From: Candidatus Poribacteria bacterium
GTDB lineage: Bacteria; Poribacteria; WGA-4E; WGA-3G
Length of the DNA: 45,872 nt
NCBI GenBank assembly: GCA_012270795.1
Contig: JAAXHO010000180.1
Location: forward strand, 1-45,872
Reading direction: 5' to 3'
A model generated the notes under the pieces. The model saw only the letters and a program-made list of their open reading frames with translations, was not told where the DNA came from and did not search any database. Within the stretch, counting starts at the first letter, position 1, and each line of letters begins with the position of its first letter. Position numbers and translations under genes: made by a program. This document shows, piece by piece, positions 25,983-34,512 of this stretch.

Positions 25983-27293
25983 ATGGGAATAGTTGAATCG
26001 CAACAGACACTTCAATCTGAAATTACGGTATCCGGTGTTGGATTGATGCTGGGTGCACCCGTTGACCTGACAATAAAACCGGCACCTGCAGATTCCGGTA
26101 TAGTTTTTCAACGGATTGATCAAAAAGGGACTTATGAGGTGAAAGTTTGTCCAGAGAATTGGGCAGATGTACTCCCACGTTGTACTAGTCTACAAGACAA
26201 TGGCACAACAATTAGCAGTATTGAACATCTTATGTCTGCACTTGCAGGACTTAGGATAGACAATGCAAGGATAGAACTCAACGCACAAGAACCTCCTGCC
26301 CTTGACGGTAGTGCATTGACCTACATTACAAATATACAAGACGTTGGACTGAAGAAGCAGGATGTCCCGCGTCGCTTCATTGAAATAACAGAACCTTTTG
26401 CTATTTCTGATGAAAACAAACAACTGATTTTCCTACCTTCAGATACGTTTGAAATTACCTTTGCTTACGATCATCCTGGGACTGAACCCCAATTCGCCAC
26501 TTGGGAGATGACTGAAGAAACCTATATCAACGAAATTGCCCCTGCACGCAGCTTCTGTTTTGAGTCTGAAATTGAAGCGTTAAAGTCTTTAGGAATCGGG
26601 AAGGGAGCCAGTTATGATAACGTCCTCATCGTCGAAACGGATGGAGGCACCAGTTCTGAGCTAAGGTTCAAAGATGAATTTGTTCGACACAAAACACTTG
26701 ACCTCATCGGTGATCTTTACCTTGCAGGACACCTACCGAAGGCACAAGTGATAGCAATGCGTACTGGACATACGTTCCACGCGCAATTTGTTCAAGCATT
26801 AGATGAAAAAAGTATACTGGATACAGTAAAGACGAATGAAAGCAAAGTAACGCAGCCTGTTGAAGCAAACGAGATATACCGAATTCTACCCCATAGACAC
26901 CCAATGTGTTTGGTTGATCGTGTCATTGAATATGAAAACGGTACACGTGCTGTTGGTATAAAGAATCTTACCTTTAACGAACCTATATTTGAAGGACATT
27001 TTCCAGCACATCCTGTGATGCCCGGTGTTTTACAGGTAGAAGCACTTGCACAACTCGGTGCATGGTTATTGCTTCAGGAAATCGGAGAAGAGGATCAACT
27101 CGGGTATTTTCGCTCTATCAGCAAAGCAACTTTTCGGAAAACTGCCATTCCGGGTGACCAATTGCGTTTAGAAGTTGAAATTGTTCAACGTCGCAGCAAC
27201 TTAGCACGTATTAAGGGAGAGATTTTCGTTGACGGTGCACTTGCAACTGAAGCTGAATTGTCCATCGCCCTTGCGTCAACAGGAAATGAATAG
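25983..27293 (+). CDS. lpxC-fabZ: Bifunctional LpxC-FabZ (UDP-acyl-GlcNAc deacetylase / hydroxyacyl-ACP dehydratase)
   Basis: Residues about 1-280 are LpxC, the zinc deacetylase committing lipid A synthesis: SIEHLMSALAGL (first zinc His and the catalytic Glu), RHKTLDLIGDLYLAG (second His and Asp) and RTGHTFH (catalytic His). Residues about 290-436 are FabZ: ILPHRHPMCLVDRV with the active-site His and EPIFEGHFPAHPVMPGVLQ with the catalytic Glu. The fusion is known from Bacteroidetes and some other Gram-negative lineages. It is followed by lpxA, so lipid A and fatty-acid steps are grouped. The ATG at 25983 has GGAG about 14 bases before it, a slightly long spacing. Confidence 0.95.
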   Translation: MGIVESQQTLQSEITVSGVGLMLGAPVDLTIKPAPADSGIVFQRIDQKGTYEVKVCPENWADVLPRCTSLQDNGTTISSIEHLMSALAGLRIDNARIELNAQEPPALDGSALTYITNIQDVGLKKQDVPRRFIEITEPFAISDENKQLIFLPSDTFEITFAYDHPGTEPQFATWEMTEETYINEIAPARSFCFESEIEALKSLGIGKGASYDNVLIVETDGGTSSELRFKDEFVRHKTLDLIGDLYLAGHLPKAQVIAMRTGHTFHAQFVQALDEKSILDTVKTNESKVTQPVEANEIYRILPHRHPMCLVDRVIEYENGTRAVGIKNLTFNEPIFEGHFPAHPVMPGVLQVEALAQLGAWLLLQEIGEEDQLGYFRSISKATFRKTAIPGDQLRLEVEIVQRRSNLARIKGEIFVDGALATEAELSIALASTGNE

Positions 27294-27363
27294 CCATGAC
27301 CATATCAACATAACATATTAACTTCTAAAAAAGTTCTGACAATCAAAAAGTAGAGGTAAACTT

Positions 27364-28194
27364 GTGACAGAGACAAATATTCATCCAACGGCAATTATTT
27401 CACCCAAGTCCGAATTGGGAGAAGGTGTTCAAATCGGTCCATATTCACTGGTCGGCGACTATGCCCAGATTGGCGCAAATACCGTCATTGGCCCGCATGT
27501 TCAGATTGACAAGTGGACAACCATCGGTGAAAATTGCCAAATCTATTTCGGTGCTACCCTCGGCAATCCCTCAAAAGACCTTAAATATAAAGGGGAACGA
27601 AGTTTTGTACGTATCGGAAATGGAAACGTGATTCGTGAATATGTCTCTATTTCCCGCTCAACTATTGAGGATGGTGAAACTGTCGTCGGGGATAATAATC
27701 TTCTTATGAACTGGGTGAATATTGCCCATGATTGTATCGTCGGCAGCAGAATCATCATGGCAAATTTCGCTTCCCTTGCTGGACACGTAACCATTGAGGA
27801 TGATGCACGCCTTGGTGCTTATGCTGCCCTACATCAGTTCGTCCGTGTTGGTAAAATGGCAATGGCGGGCGGCTGTTCAAAAATCGTCCAAGATATCCCA
27901 CCTTTTACACTTTCCGCTGGTCAACCTGCACGTGTGCGTGATCTCAATCGTCTCGGTATCCGCACATCACGAATCAATCCACTATCCAAACTATCTCCTG
28001 AAACATTTGATGTTCTAAAGAAAGCCTTCCGTATCCTATTCCGTTCTGGGTTGCCTTTACGACATGCTGTTACAAAAGCAAGAGAGGAATTACCCCAAGA
28101 CCCAGAAGTAGAATACCTCCTCCAGTTTATAGAAACCTCCAAACGCGGTATCGGGTTTAGCCATCCAAATCGTTCTGTGAAAGGTGATGGATGA
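27364..28194 (+). CDS. lpxA: UDP-N-acetylglucosamine acyltransferase LpxA
   Basis: LpxA performs the first step of lipid A synthesis, transferring a hydroxyacyl chain from ACP to UDP-GlcNAc. The 276-aa protein is a left-handed beta-helix (many hexapeptides, e.g. IGPYSLVGDYAQIGANTVIG) with the catalytic His region NIAHDCIVG and the family signature VHQFxxxG (here LHQFVRVG) followed by GGCSKIVQDIPP. The C-terminal helices start at about 195. The GTG start at 27364 is chosen because GAGGTAAAC precedes it and there is no nearer ATG. Confidence 0.95.
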   Translation: MTETNIHPTAIISPKSELGEGVQIGPYSLVGDYAQIGANTVIGPHVQIDKWTTIGENCQIYFGATLGNPSKDLKYKGERSFVRIGNGNVIREYVSISRSTIEDGETVVGDNNLLMNWVNIAHDCIVGSRIIMANFASLAGHVTIEDDARLGAYAALHQFVRVGKMAMAGGCSKIVQDIPPFTLSAGQPARVRDLNRLGIRTSRINPLSKLSPETFDVLKKAFRILFRSGLPLRHAVTKAREELPQDPEVEYLLQFIETSKRGIGFSHPNRSVKGDG

Positions 28195-28220
28195 TTTACA
28201 ACAAGATTGGAATTAGGAAA

Positions 28221-28352
28221 ATGGCAGCAGCAGCAAAACGCAAACAGAAACTTGAAGCTGAGTTGGAAAAACTTCGTACCCAACTCGCTAATGGACAAAA
28301 AAACGCTTTTCTAAACAAAACTATAGTAATTTTTAGGTTGACATTTTTTTAA
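28221..28352 (+). CDS. Very small coiled-coil peptide (43 aa)
   Basis: From ATG 28221 (TTAGGAAA eight bases before) runs an open frame of 43 codons with a charged Ala/Lys/Glu helix (RKQKLEAELEKLRTQLANG) and an unrelated hydrophobic tail ending at TAA 28350-28352. It may be a real small protein or the 5' stub of a larger gene cut off by the repeat insertion that follows. The last codons overlap a promoter at 28338. Confidence is low. Confidence 0.3.
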   Translation: MAAAAKRKQKLEAELEKLRTQLANGQKNAFLNKTIVIFRLTFF

Positions 28353-28366
28353 ATCAATATTATAAT
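28338..28366 (+). promoter_or_regulatory. Perfect sigma70 promoter before structured repeat copy B
   Basis: TTGACA (28338-28343), exactly 17 bases, TATAAT (28361-28366). The predicted start lies near 28373, just ahead of the structured repeat at 28386. It could drive a small RNA from the repeat or the downstream chaperone operon from 28721. Confidence 0.75.
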
Positions 28367-28385
28367 TTCGTGATGTTTGTTAAAT

Positions 28386-28538
28386 AATACAACATTCGGT
28401 TTGACGTAAATTTCAGGGATTTTCGTATATGATAAGGTTTTCAATCCCAAGAGCACAAACCGAATCCCGAAAACGAAGGATCTGAGCAACGGCAAAATGC
28501 ATGGATCTGACACTTTATAGGTTAGTTGAATAGATTCT
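28386..28538. repeat. Dispersed ~150-bp structured repeat, copy B
   Basis: This copy matches 4039-4189 over its full length with the same outer stem (ATTCGGTTTG / CAAACCGAAT), inner stem (GGGATT / AATCCC) and conserved 3' part; differences fall mostly in loops. It is part of a 368-base non-coding stretch between 28353 and 28720 that also holds a pair of short repeats. Confidence 0.7.
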
Positions 28539-28556
28539 ACCGAACCCTGAATTTGT

Positions 28557-28630
28557 AGCACCAGCGGTGCGAAAGGTGTATAGAAACGTAAATGCATTCA
28601 GTAACCAAGCACCAGCGGTGCGAAAGGTGT
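28557..28630. repeat. Two direct copies of a 22-23-bp hairpin repeat
   Basis: The unit AGCACCAGCGGTGCGAAAGG plus TGT occurs at 28557-28579 and 28608-28630. GCACC-AGC-GGTGC inside it is a five-pair hairpin. Copies are 51 bases apart. The unit resembles short REP-like repeats; only two copies are visible. Confidence 0.8.
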
Positions 28631-28720
28631 TGAAAAAACAATACAAACGAAAACTGTCCAAACTACAGTAAACAAGAGAGGATTTATGAAAATAGAAAAG
28701 CAATATTAGGTTGTTAAGAT

Positions 28721-29575
28721 ATGATGGTAATAGAATTATTTGTTTATGTCACCATAGCATCTATGATGATAGTTTGCGTAAACGTTTTGAAAAAAAGTGG
28801 AATTGTAAAGAAATCCGATTATAATTATTTCTATATTCTGCTATTTCTAATTCTTACGCAGATTGTATTCACGATTATTCAGAATCTTGTATTGACTTCA
28901 TCACAGATACAAGTTTTTAAACCTACCATGACCCCGATCTATTTAGGAACAATACTCGCCCTAACTCTTTTGTATGTTATAACACGAATTACAGTGTCAT
29001 CCATTGAAACCCAAGAAGATGCACGCGTCTGGATAGGATGGGCAATGTTTCTTGTATTGGCGGCAGGTTTTTGTGCATTATTGATAGGACTCCCCGATAC
29101 AAAAACTGATCTATATAGAATACCTTTTGCATTTGCATTGTGTGTTGGTATGATATACTATCCGACTGTTTTTGATCGGTTGTCCATATTGAAGGGTGCT
29201 GCTGAAGAGCGAACGATTGAAAAGAGTGTAGAAGGACACAAAGAGTCTGTAATTAACTTAGCTATTGAATCGTGGCGTTTTGCAAAAAATTATGAACGTA
29301 TGTTAACACGACTCAATACTAATCAGACAAAACGGTATACAAGGCAGTTACAGCAATTTGTAAAAAAGACTGAGGAATCCCTTTTGGATGTTGGTTTACG
29401 TGTGGTGAATGTTGAAGGTTATCCCTATGATCCAGGTATGGCGGCGACACCACTTAACATTGAAGATTTTGCCCCAGACGATCATTTAGTAGTCGATCAA
29501 ATGCTGGAACCAATTATTATGGAAGGGACGGTTTTAGCAAAAACAGGAACAGTTATTTTAAGGAGAAAAGATTAA
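28721..29575 (+). CDS. Five-TM membrane protein with GrpE-like C-terminal region
   Basis: The first half of this 284-aa protein is membrane-embedded, with about five hydrophobic segments (roughly 2-24, 37-58, 70-92, 102-122, 130-147). The second half is cytoplasmic: a helical stretch (VNLAIESWRFAKNYERMLTR, then QLQQFVKKTEESLLDVGL) followed by a beta-rich tail GYPYDPGMAATP ... DHLVVDQMLEPIIMEGTVLAKTGTVILRR. The tail order (helix, Gly-x-Pro-(Y/F)-DP, then the v-D-q-m-L-x-P sheet) mirrors the GrpE beta-domain, so it may act as a membrane-bound nucleotide-exchange factor for the Hsp70 encoded next. Its stop TAA overlaps the ATG of the Hsp70 gene by one base, indicating coupling. The GrpE likeness is inference by eye. 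Confidence 0.65.
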   Translation: MMVIELFVYVTIASMMIVCVNVLKKSGIVKKSDYNYFYILLFLILTQIVFTIIQNLVLTSSQIQVFKPTMTPIYLGTILALTLLYVITRITVSSIETQEDARVWIGWAMFLVLAAGFCALLIGLPDTKTDLYRIPFAFALCVGMIYYPTVFDRLSILKGAAEERTIEKSVEGHKESVINLAIESWRFAKNYERMLTRLNTNQTKRYTRQLQQFVKKTEESLLDVGLRVVNVEGYPYDPGMAATPLNIEDFAPDDHLVVDQMLEPIIMEGTVLAKTGTVILRRKD

Positions 29576-30585
29576 TGGAGAATTTTGTCGGTATTGATTT
29601 AGGAACAACGAACAGTGCTATATGTACTTTCGATAAAGAAACACAACAAACTCGAGTTTGGAAAAGTCCCGAAACGAATGATGTAACACCATCTGCGATC
29701 TATATTGACAGGCGTGGAAATGAATATGTGGGGCAAAGAGTCTATGACGCTGCACCGCGCAGTCCAGATAATTGTGCGGCATTATTCAAGCGTTTTATGG
29801 GAACAAACACACCAATTGAATTGTCTGCGGTTGATAAGACCTTTACACCAGAGGAATGTTCTACCAAGATACTGAAAACAGTATACGGTTTCCTTCCAGA
29901 AGAAATAAGAAATTCTCCAGATACAGGCACTATCATTACTGTTCCTGCAGCCTTCAATCAGATGCAGAAAAATGCAACGATGACAGCTGCTGAAATGGCA
30001 GGAATTGGCAAAGTTGAACTCGTGCAGGAACCAGTTTCAGCTGTGATGAGTTTTATGAAAACCAGTGGTGGAAAGGATGGTATCTTTTTGATCTATGATC
30101 TTGGTGGTGGCACACTGGATATTGCTATTGCAGAAAGTATCAGAAAACGTGTAAGTATCCTTGCACACGGAGGCATTCAAATGTGTGGTGGACGAGATTT
30201 TGACCGAACTCTTGTTGACAATATAGTTCGACCATGGCTCAATGAGAATTTTGATCTGCCTGATGACATATCTATTAATCCAACATTTAAAACACTCCTA
30301 CGTCTTGCTACGTGGGCAACTGAAAAAGCGAAGATAGAACTCTCATCAAAAAATGAAGCGATGATTAGTCTATCTGAAGTTGAAATCCGGACCAATGATC
30401 TAAATGGTGACGAGATTTATCTTGAGATTCCTTTGAATAGAAACACTTATGACGCATTGATTGAAGATCAGATCGCCGAAACGATAGATGCAGCCAGGGA
30501 AACACTTTCAAAAACTGGATATACGCCTAATGATATATATCAAATATTGTCTGGGTTGGAGGTCCCACACATTACAAACCGTTAA
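29575..30585 (+). CDS. Divergent Hsp70 (DnaK-like), nucleotide-binding part; frame lost at 30553
   Basis: This is the actin-fold ATPase of an Hsp70-type chaperone. The first phosphate loop is VGIDLGTTNSAI (residues about 4-15), the connect and second phosphate region YDLGGGTLDIAI around 179-190, and TVPAAFNQMQ around 122. The frame runs to a false stop at 30585 (ending VPHITNR). One base missing in the G run at 30553-30555 explains this: reading the next frame from there gives GVGGPTHYKPLRDKVAFELG, the expected adenosine-binding motif of Hsp70. The complete gene would span 29575-31670, about 698 aa. The start ATG overlaps the stop of the membrane gene upstream. Confidence 0.85.
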   Translation: MENFVGIDLGTTNSAICTFDKETQQTRVWKSPETNDVTPSAIYIDRRGNEYVGQRVYDAAPRSPDNCAALFKRFMGTNTPIELSAVDKTFTPEECSTKILKTVYGFLPEEIRNSPDTGTIITVPAAFNQMQKNATMTAAEMAGIGKVELVQEPVSAVMSFMKTSGGKDGIFLIYDLGGGTLDIAIAESIRKRVSILAHGGIQMCGGRDFDRTLVDNIVRPWLNENFDLPDDISINPTFKTLLRLATWATEKAKIELSSKNEAMISLSEVEIRTNDLNGDEIYLEIPLNRNTYDALIEDQIAETIDAARETLSKTGYTPNDIYQILSGLEVPHITNR

Positions 30586-31670
30586 GGGACAAAGTTGCTT
30601 TTGAACTTGGAATTAAGGGAGATAAATTTGATGTAAATCCCATGACTGCAGTTGCTGAGGGAGCAGGTATATGGGCAGAATCTGTCGATTGGGATTCTGC
30701 TGATGATAAACAAAATTCTAAATCTAAAGATGTAAACATTGAAGCCAAAGCCTCAGATAATCAAAAATTTATTTTCAAGTATAATGACCGAACACCTGAT
30801 GATACTACTAAAATTGCATTACAAGTAGAAGGACAAGTACCAACTGGTTATGAGTTCCAAGTCAACAGTCTTGATAGTGGTTGGACTTCAGGGCGTATAC
30901 CACTCCAGCATGGAGCAACTATTGATGTAAACTTGATGGAATTGGGAGAAAACAAATTTAGTTGCATAGTATACGATGGATCTGGTAATACGATAAAACA
31001 GGAAGAAATCGTCATTAGAAAAGTAGATATTTCTATGGACAAAATTCCTGCTGAACTCTCAATTGCACTGGAGGTAGTTAGAGAAGTTGGAGGGGAAACC
31101 GAATTGGAGTATTTAGTTAAGGAAGGTGAACTGCTACCTAAAGAAGGGGAAACCACAGTCTATGCTGCAGAAGCTCTTGAAGCTGGATCATCAAATTCGC
31201 TGAATTTTAAAATAAGAGAAATTGACTCCAGAGGTAATAACAAACCAATTGCCTTGTTAAAAATAAAAGGCGATGATTTGCCTGAAGGATCTATTCCTAT
31301 AAATGCTCCATTAAAATGCTCTTATGTAAAAACTCGTGGAGGGTACATAAATTTTGAAGTTGAAGTTGAAGGAATTAGCAGAACATTTGACGATGTCCTT
31401 TATATAGACGACGAGTCTACACCAGATGCTTTACATATTGCTAATGGAGTAAGACTGGTTACAGCACGTATTGACCGTATGGAAAAACTTGTTGGTTGTG
31501 ATTCTGAACTTGATAAAGCAAGAAAGAAAATTGAATCTGCTTTAACAATTGATCCTAATGAATCTGACCCTGAAAAAGTATTAAGTGCAAATCAAGATGT
31601 CCTAACAGCCGAAAAGTTAATAGAACAAGTAGAAAAAAACCAGAGAACATTAAGAAAGTCCGTCAAATGA
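30556..31670 (+). CDS. Divergent Hsp70, C-terminal part (second half of frameshifted gene)
   Basis: This frame continues the Hsp70 after the shift: end of the ATPase (NPMTAVAEGAGIWAES) and then a C-terminal part unlike the DnaK substrate-binding domain. Residues after about 60 form an Ig-like beta-sandwich (TKIALQVEGQVPTGYEFQVN, GATIDVNLMELGENKFSCIV), then a second beta module and a helical tail (GVRLVTARIDRMEKLVG, LIEQVEKNQRTLRKSVK). An internal ATG at 30642 could give a separate product, but no ribosome binding site supports it. It overlaps the next gene by ATGA, so translation coupling continues along the operon. Confidence 0.7.
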
Positions 31671-32134
31671 GGCTTGATGATGTTATCAAAGATTTTGATG
31701 TCAATATCCGACAGTTTTCACGTCAATCGGAAGCTTCAGAATTTGATAAACTGGCAGAAACTGCACAACGTTCCATTGACATTGACGATGATGATTTTGA
31801 CAATCATCTGGGTGAGTTAAAAGGGAGGATTTTCCAAATTCTATGGAGGCAAGATTGGTTTGTCATCCAACAATTTATTTACTTTGCAAATTCACCACAT
31901 CTTTTCAAAAACAAAGATCGTTATGAAGAACTTGCCCATATAGGCATGAAACTATTAGAACATCCAGAAATCAAAGAAATACTGGATGGCAAAAGAATTG
32001 CGACAATAAAGAGTGAAGTGGTTGATCAGCTTCGTCGAATAGTGGTTCAGATGATGGAAATTCTATATGATCGTAGCGGTTTGTCTCCTGACGATATTAC
32101 CAACATCCTTGCTGAAAAAATGAATGTGCGATAA
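31667..32134 (+). CDS. Small helical partner protein in the Hsp70 operon
   Basis: The 155-aa protein is acidic and helical (SIDIDDDDFDNHLGELKGRI, RQDWFVIQQFIYFANSPHLF, VDQLRRIVVQMMEILYDRSG). No signal peptide, membrane helix or known motif is visible. The start ATG overlaps the Hsp70 stop by four bases (ATGA), so it is made together with Hsp70 and may complete its C-terminal domain or bind clients. I do not recognise a family. Confidence 0.7.
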   Translation: MRLDDVIKDFDVNIRQFSRQSEASEFDKLAETAQRSIDIDDDDFDNHLGELKGRIFQILWRQDWFVIQQFIYFANSPHLFKNKDRYEELAHIGMKLLEHPEIKEILDGKRIATIKSEVVDQLRRIVVQMMEILYDRSGLSPDDITNILAEKMNVR

Positions 32135-32144
32135 GTTCCACGTT

Positions 32145-32294
32145 ATGTCGGTATTGAATTATCACAATGAAAATTATGTCGGTATTCACTTAGGAACAAC
32201 GAACAGTGTTATTTCCATTTACGATACAAAAAGAAAGATTGCATCGGCGAAACCTATTATTCAAGACTTATCCGGGAAAAGACCTATTACATAA
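32145..32294 (+). pseudogene. Relic of a second Hsp70 (N-terminus only)
   Basis: An open frame of 49 codons contains NENYVGIHLGTTNSVISIYD, clearly the first phosphate loop of an Hsp70 and nearly identical at DNA level to 29575-29630 (shared ATTTAGGAACAACGAACAGT-type stretch). The Asp of DLGTTNS is His here. It ends at TAA 32292-32294 after DLSGKRPIT, and the rest of the Hsp70 is gone. The deletion joins it to the beginning of the next paralogue. Confidence 0.75.
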
Positions 32295-33501
32295 TCCCTT
32301 TTATATTTTAGAAGTGACACAGCGAGATAACAAGCAAAGGATTATAGAGCAAGCAGAAGAACAGAGTCTATTATCAGATCCCGAAAAATGTCAGAATTTA
32401 CAGAATACGCTGATATTTCCCCGAAAACGTATATCTGCTGAGATAGCATGGTTGCCCGGTGTGAGTCCAAATCGTGTTAATGACACCTTGTTGTTATTTG
32501 AAACATCTGCAGGAAATCGTACTGGCAATTCAAAGGTAACGTCTTTCGCTTCAAATGATTCACTCGTTTCTGTATTATTACGTATACCTTATGCAGAGTC
32601 AGAAACCTTAGCAGACGAAGTCTTGGAATCATTAATTTCACCTGATCAACATTCAAAGAAAGAAGATAACATTGTGGAAATCAGCAAGTTTCTCGGATTT
32701 GATAAACTGATCCCTATTGCACGTGCTAACTTACTTGCTGCTCGGATGTTACGTTTGCCAGATTATACACCTGACATAGTTGTCAAGGGGATATTTGCAA
32801 TTGCTCAAACTTATGATAAAATTAATCCGTCAGAAGTACGTGCAGTTCTCAATGATGAACGCCAACAGTCAGGATTTCCAGAAATTACGCATCTTTCAGA
32901 TATAAAAACAGCAATACAAGATATTAGACACTATTACAAACAGGTTATCAAGTTTGTTCTGGAAAGTATTTATACTGTGAAAGAACGAGCTCAAACTGTC
33001 ATGACAATAGTTGAATCTGCAACCGAAAATAATCCATCCAATTTGCCAATATTAATTGAAGATGCAATTGATTCCTATGAGGATATTGCTCAGACATCTC
33101 TTGTAAAAGAGGAAAAAAAGATTGAGGAATATGACAAAAAACTGCGAATTGCTGCGGAGAATGAGGAACATGAATCGACTTTTTCGCGGACGGTAGACGG
33201 TTTAAATGATACTGTCAAAGATTGGGTTATCATAGCACAACCTATTCAAATAAATAAACGCAGAAGAGGTTTAAAACATGCTGCAAGTCATGATATATCG
33301 GAAAGGGTTCGCCTATTAGCCATTTTCCTGTTTAATGAATATGACAAGCTTAATTCCTCGCAAAAAATCTTAAATACGTTAAATAAAGTGTTCTCAGAGT
33401 TCCCTGAGATTACAGAACGTATCACTGCTGATCTTGAAACACTTAATAAAATTTCTCAACAACGTGAAAACAATTCACAAGTATCACTTTTTGATAATTG
33501 A
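32206..33501 (+). CDS. NPFxIL/J-domain-like protein, paralogue 1 (start fused to Hsp70 relic)
   Basis: From about residue 26 this protein (DLLHNPFYILEVTQRDNKQR) aligns with the protein starting at 33520 (DLLKNPFHILGATTRDDKIR), including RISAEIAWLPGV. The module recalls a J-domain (helix II, helix III and an Ala/Leu-rich part) but has no HPD tripeptide. The body is helical, with TVMTIVESATENNPSNLPIL and a C-terminal region DTVKDWVIIAQPIQINKRRR shared with the paralogue. The true start is uncertain: the first 25 residues come from out-of-frame Hsp70 relic DNA. GTG at 32206 has AGGAA nine bases before it and is the best available start. The natural start, equivalent to that at 33520, has been lost by the deletion. 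Confidence 0.65.
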   Translation: MLFPFTIQKERLHRRNLLFKTYPGKDLLHNPFYILEVTQRDNKQRIIEQAEEQSLLSDPEKCQNLQNTLIFPRKRISAEIAWLPGVSPNRVNDTLLLFETSAGNRTGNSKVTSFASNDSLVSVLLRIPYAESETLADEVLESLISPDQHSKKEDNIVEISKFLGFDKLIPIARANLLAARMLRLPDYTPDIVVKGIFAIAQTYDKINPSEVRAVLNDERQQSGFPEITHLSDIKTAIQDIRHYYKQVIKFVLESIYTVKERAQTVMTIVESATENNPSNLPILIEDAIDSYEDIAQTSLVKEEKKIEEYDKKLRIAAENEEHESTFSRTVDGLNDTVKDWVIIAQPIQINKRRRGLKHAASHDISERVRLLAIFLFNEYDKLNSSQKILNTLNKVFSEFPEITERITADLETLNKISQQRENNSQVSLFDN

Positions 33502-33519
33502 TGACATAAGGGAGTAGAT

Positions 33520-34512
33520 TTGGACCTATTAAAAAATCCTTTTCATATTCTGGGTGCTACAACGCGAGATGATAAAATTAGAATAATGGATCTTGCAGAG
33601 GAAGGCAGCCTGTTATCAGATGAAAACGAATGTATGGATGCCCAACCGACGCTGACACGTCCACAAAATCGGATCTCTGCAGAAATCGCTTGGTTACCTG
33701 GAGTGGATCCAGAACACGTTGATTCTCTGTTAAAACAGTTGGATGCTCCTCATCAAAACCTACTCAACATTACCGATCTACCACCACTTGCAAGTGCCAA
33801 TTTCCGAACTGCAGGATTTTCACGTCTCACAAATATTGCCTCTGCAAACCTAATGGAGTGGATTCTTGCAATCGCCAACGATTATGAGAAAATAAGTACT
33901 GAAGAAGTTCGGAATACACTTAACGAAGAACGTGAGATTTCTAGTTTTCCTCAAATTACGGATTTATCAGTAATAACTGCAGAAATTCAGAAGCAAAGAC
34001 ATTACTATAGTCAAATACTTTCCTCTGTAATTAACAATCTATCCGTAACTGAACGTGCAAGAACATTAACCTTGACACTTGAGACAGTAATAGGCAATAG
34101 TAACAACAGATGTCCTATATTGATTGATGGCTTAATTCAGTCATATGAAGTTCAGGTCGAGAATGATTTAGAGAAGAAACAGAAAATTATTGAAGCACAA
34201 GACGAAAAAATTCGTGCAATGGTAAATGCAGGAAATTCAGAAATCTCGCTGCAACAACATGTAGACTCACTCCTTCAAACTGTGAAAGAGTGGGACACCA
34301 TTGCACAACCGATACAATTAAGTAAAAGAAGTAGGGGAGAACGGCATACTGCAAGTTTTGAAATTGCTGGTCAAGTCCGAAATTTGGCAGTTGATATTTT
34401 CAATGATTATAGCAAATATGAAATCTCACAGAAACTCTTAAATTTACTCCCTGATGTGTTTGCAGAAGTGCCTGAAATTGTTGAACCAATTGAAAAGATA
34501 AAAGGGATTTAA
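33520..34512 (+). CDS. NPFxIL/J-domain-like protein, paralogue 2, N-terminal part
   Basis: The protein begins MDLLKNPFHILGATTRDD (TTG start with GGGAG before it) and contains RISAEIAWLPGVDPEHVD, then long helices and the conserved stretch QTVKEWDTIAQPIQLSKRSR (about 255-275). It is a paralogue of the gene at 32206. The frame ends at TAA 34510-34512 after EKIKGI; restoring one T in the run 34508-34510 gives KGDLKARIHEEKSF-type continuity into 34509-35003, so the original gene was probably about 494 aa. Its role is inferred to be an Hsp70 partner from operon position and the J-like N-terminus without HPD. Confidence 0.75.
   Translation: MDLLKNPFHILGATTRDDKIRIMDLAEEGSLLSDENECMDAQPTLTRPQNRISAEIAWLPGVDPEHVDSLLKQLDAPHQNLLNITDLPPLASANFRTAGFSRLTNIASANLMEWILAIANDYEKISTEEVRNTLNEEREISSFPQITDLSVITAEIQKQRHYYSQILSSVINNLSVTERARTLTLTLETVIGNSNNRCPILIDGLIQSYEVQVENDLEKKQKIIEAQDEKIRAMVNAGNSEISLQQHVDSLLQTVKEWDTIAQPIQLSKRSRGERHTASFEIAGQVRNLAVDIFNDYSKYEISQKLLNLLPDVFAEVPEIVEPIEKIKGI

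Noticed and set aside
28557-28630. Possible mini-CRISPR (two 23-bp repeats, 28-base spacer)
   Set aside because: Only two copies, an internal GCACC/GGTGC hairpin, no cas genes and no leader; fits REP-like repeats better.
30545-30560. Programmed -1 frameshift in the Hsp70 gene
   Set aside because: There is no canonical X_XXY_YYZ slippery site at TCTGGGTTGG and no clear stimulatory structure; a one-base loss in the G run is simpler.
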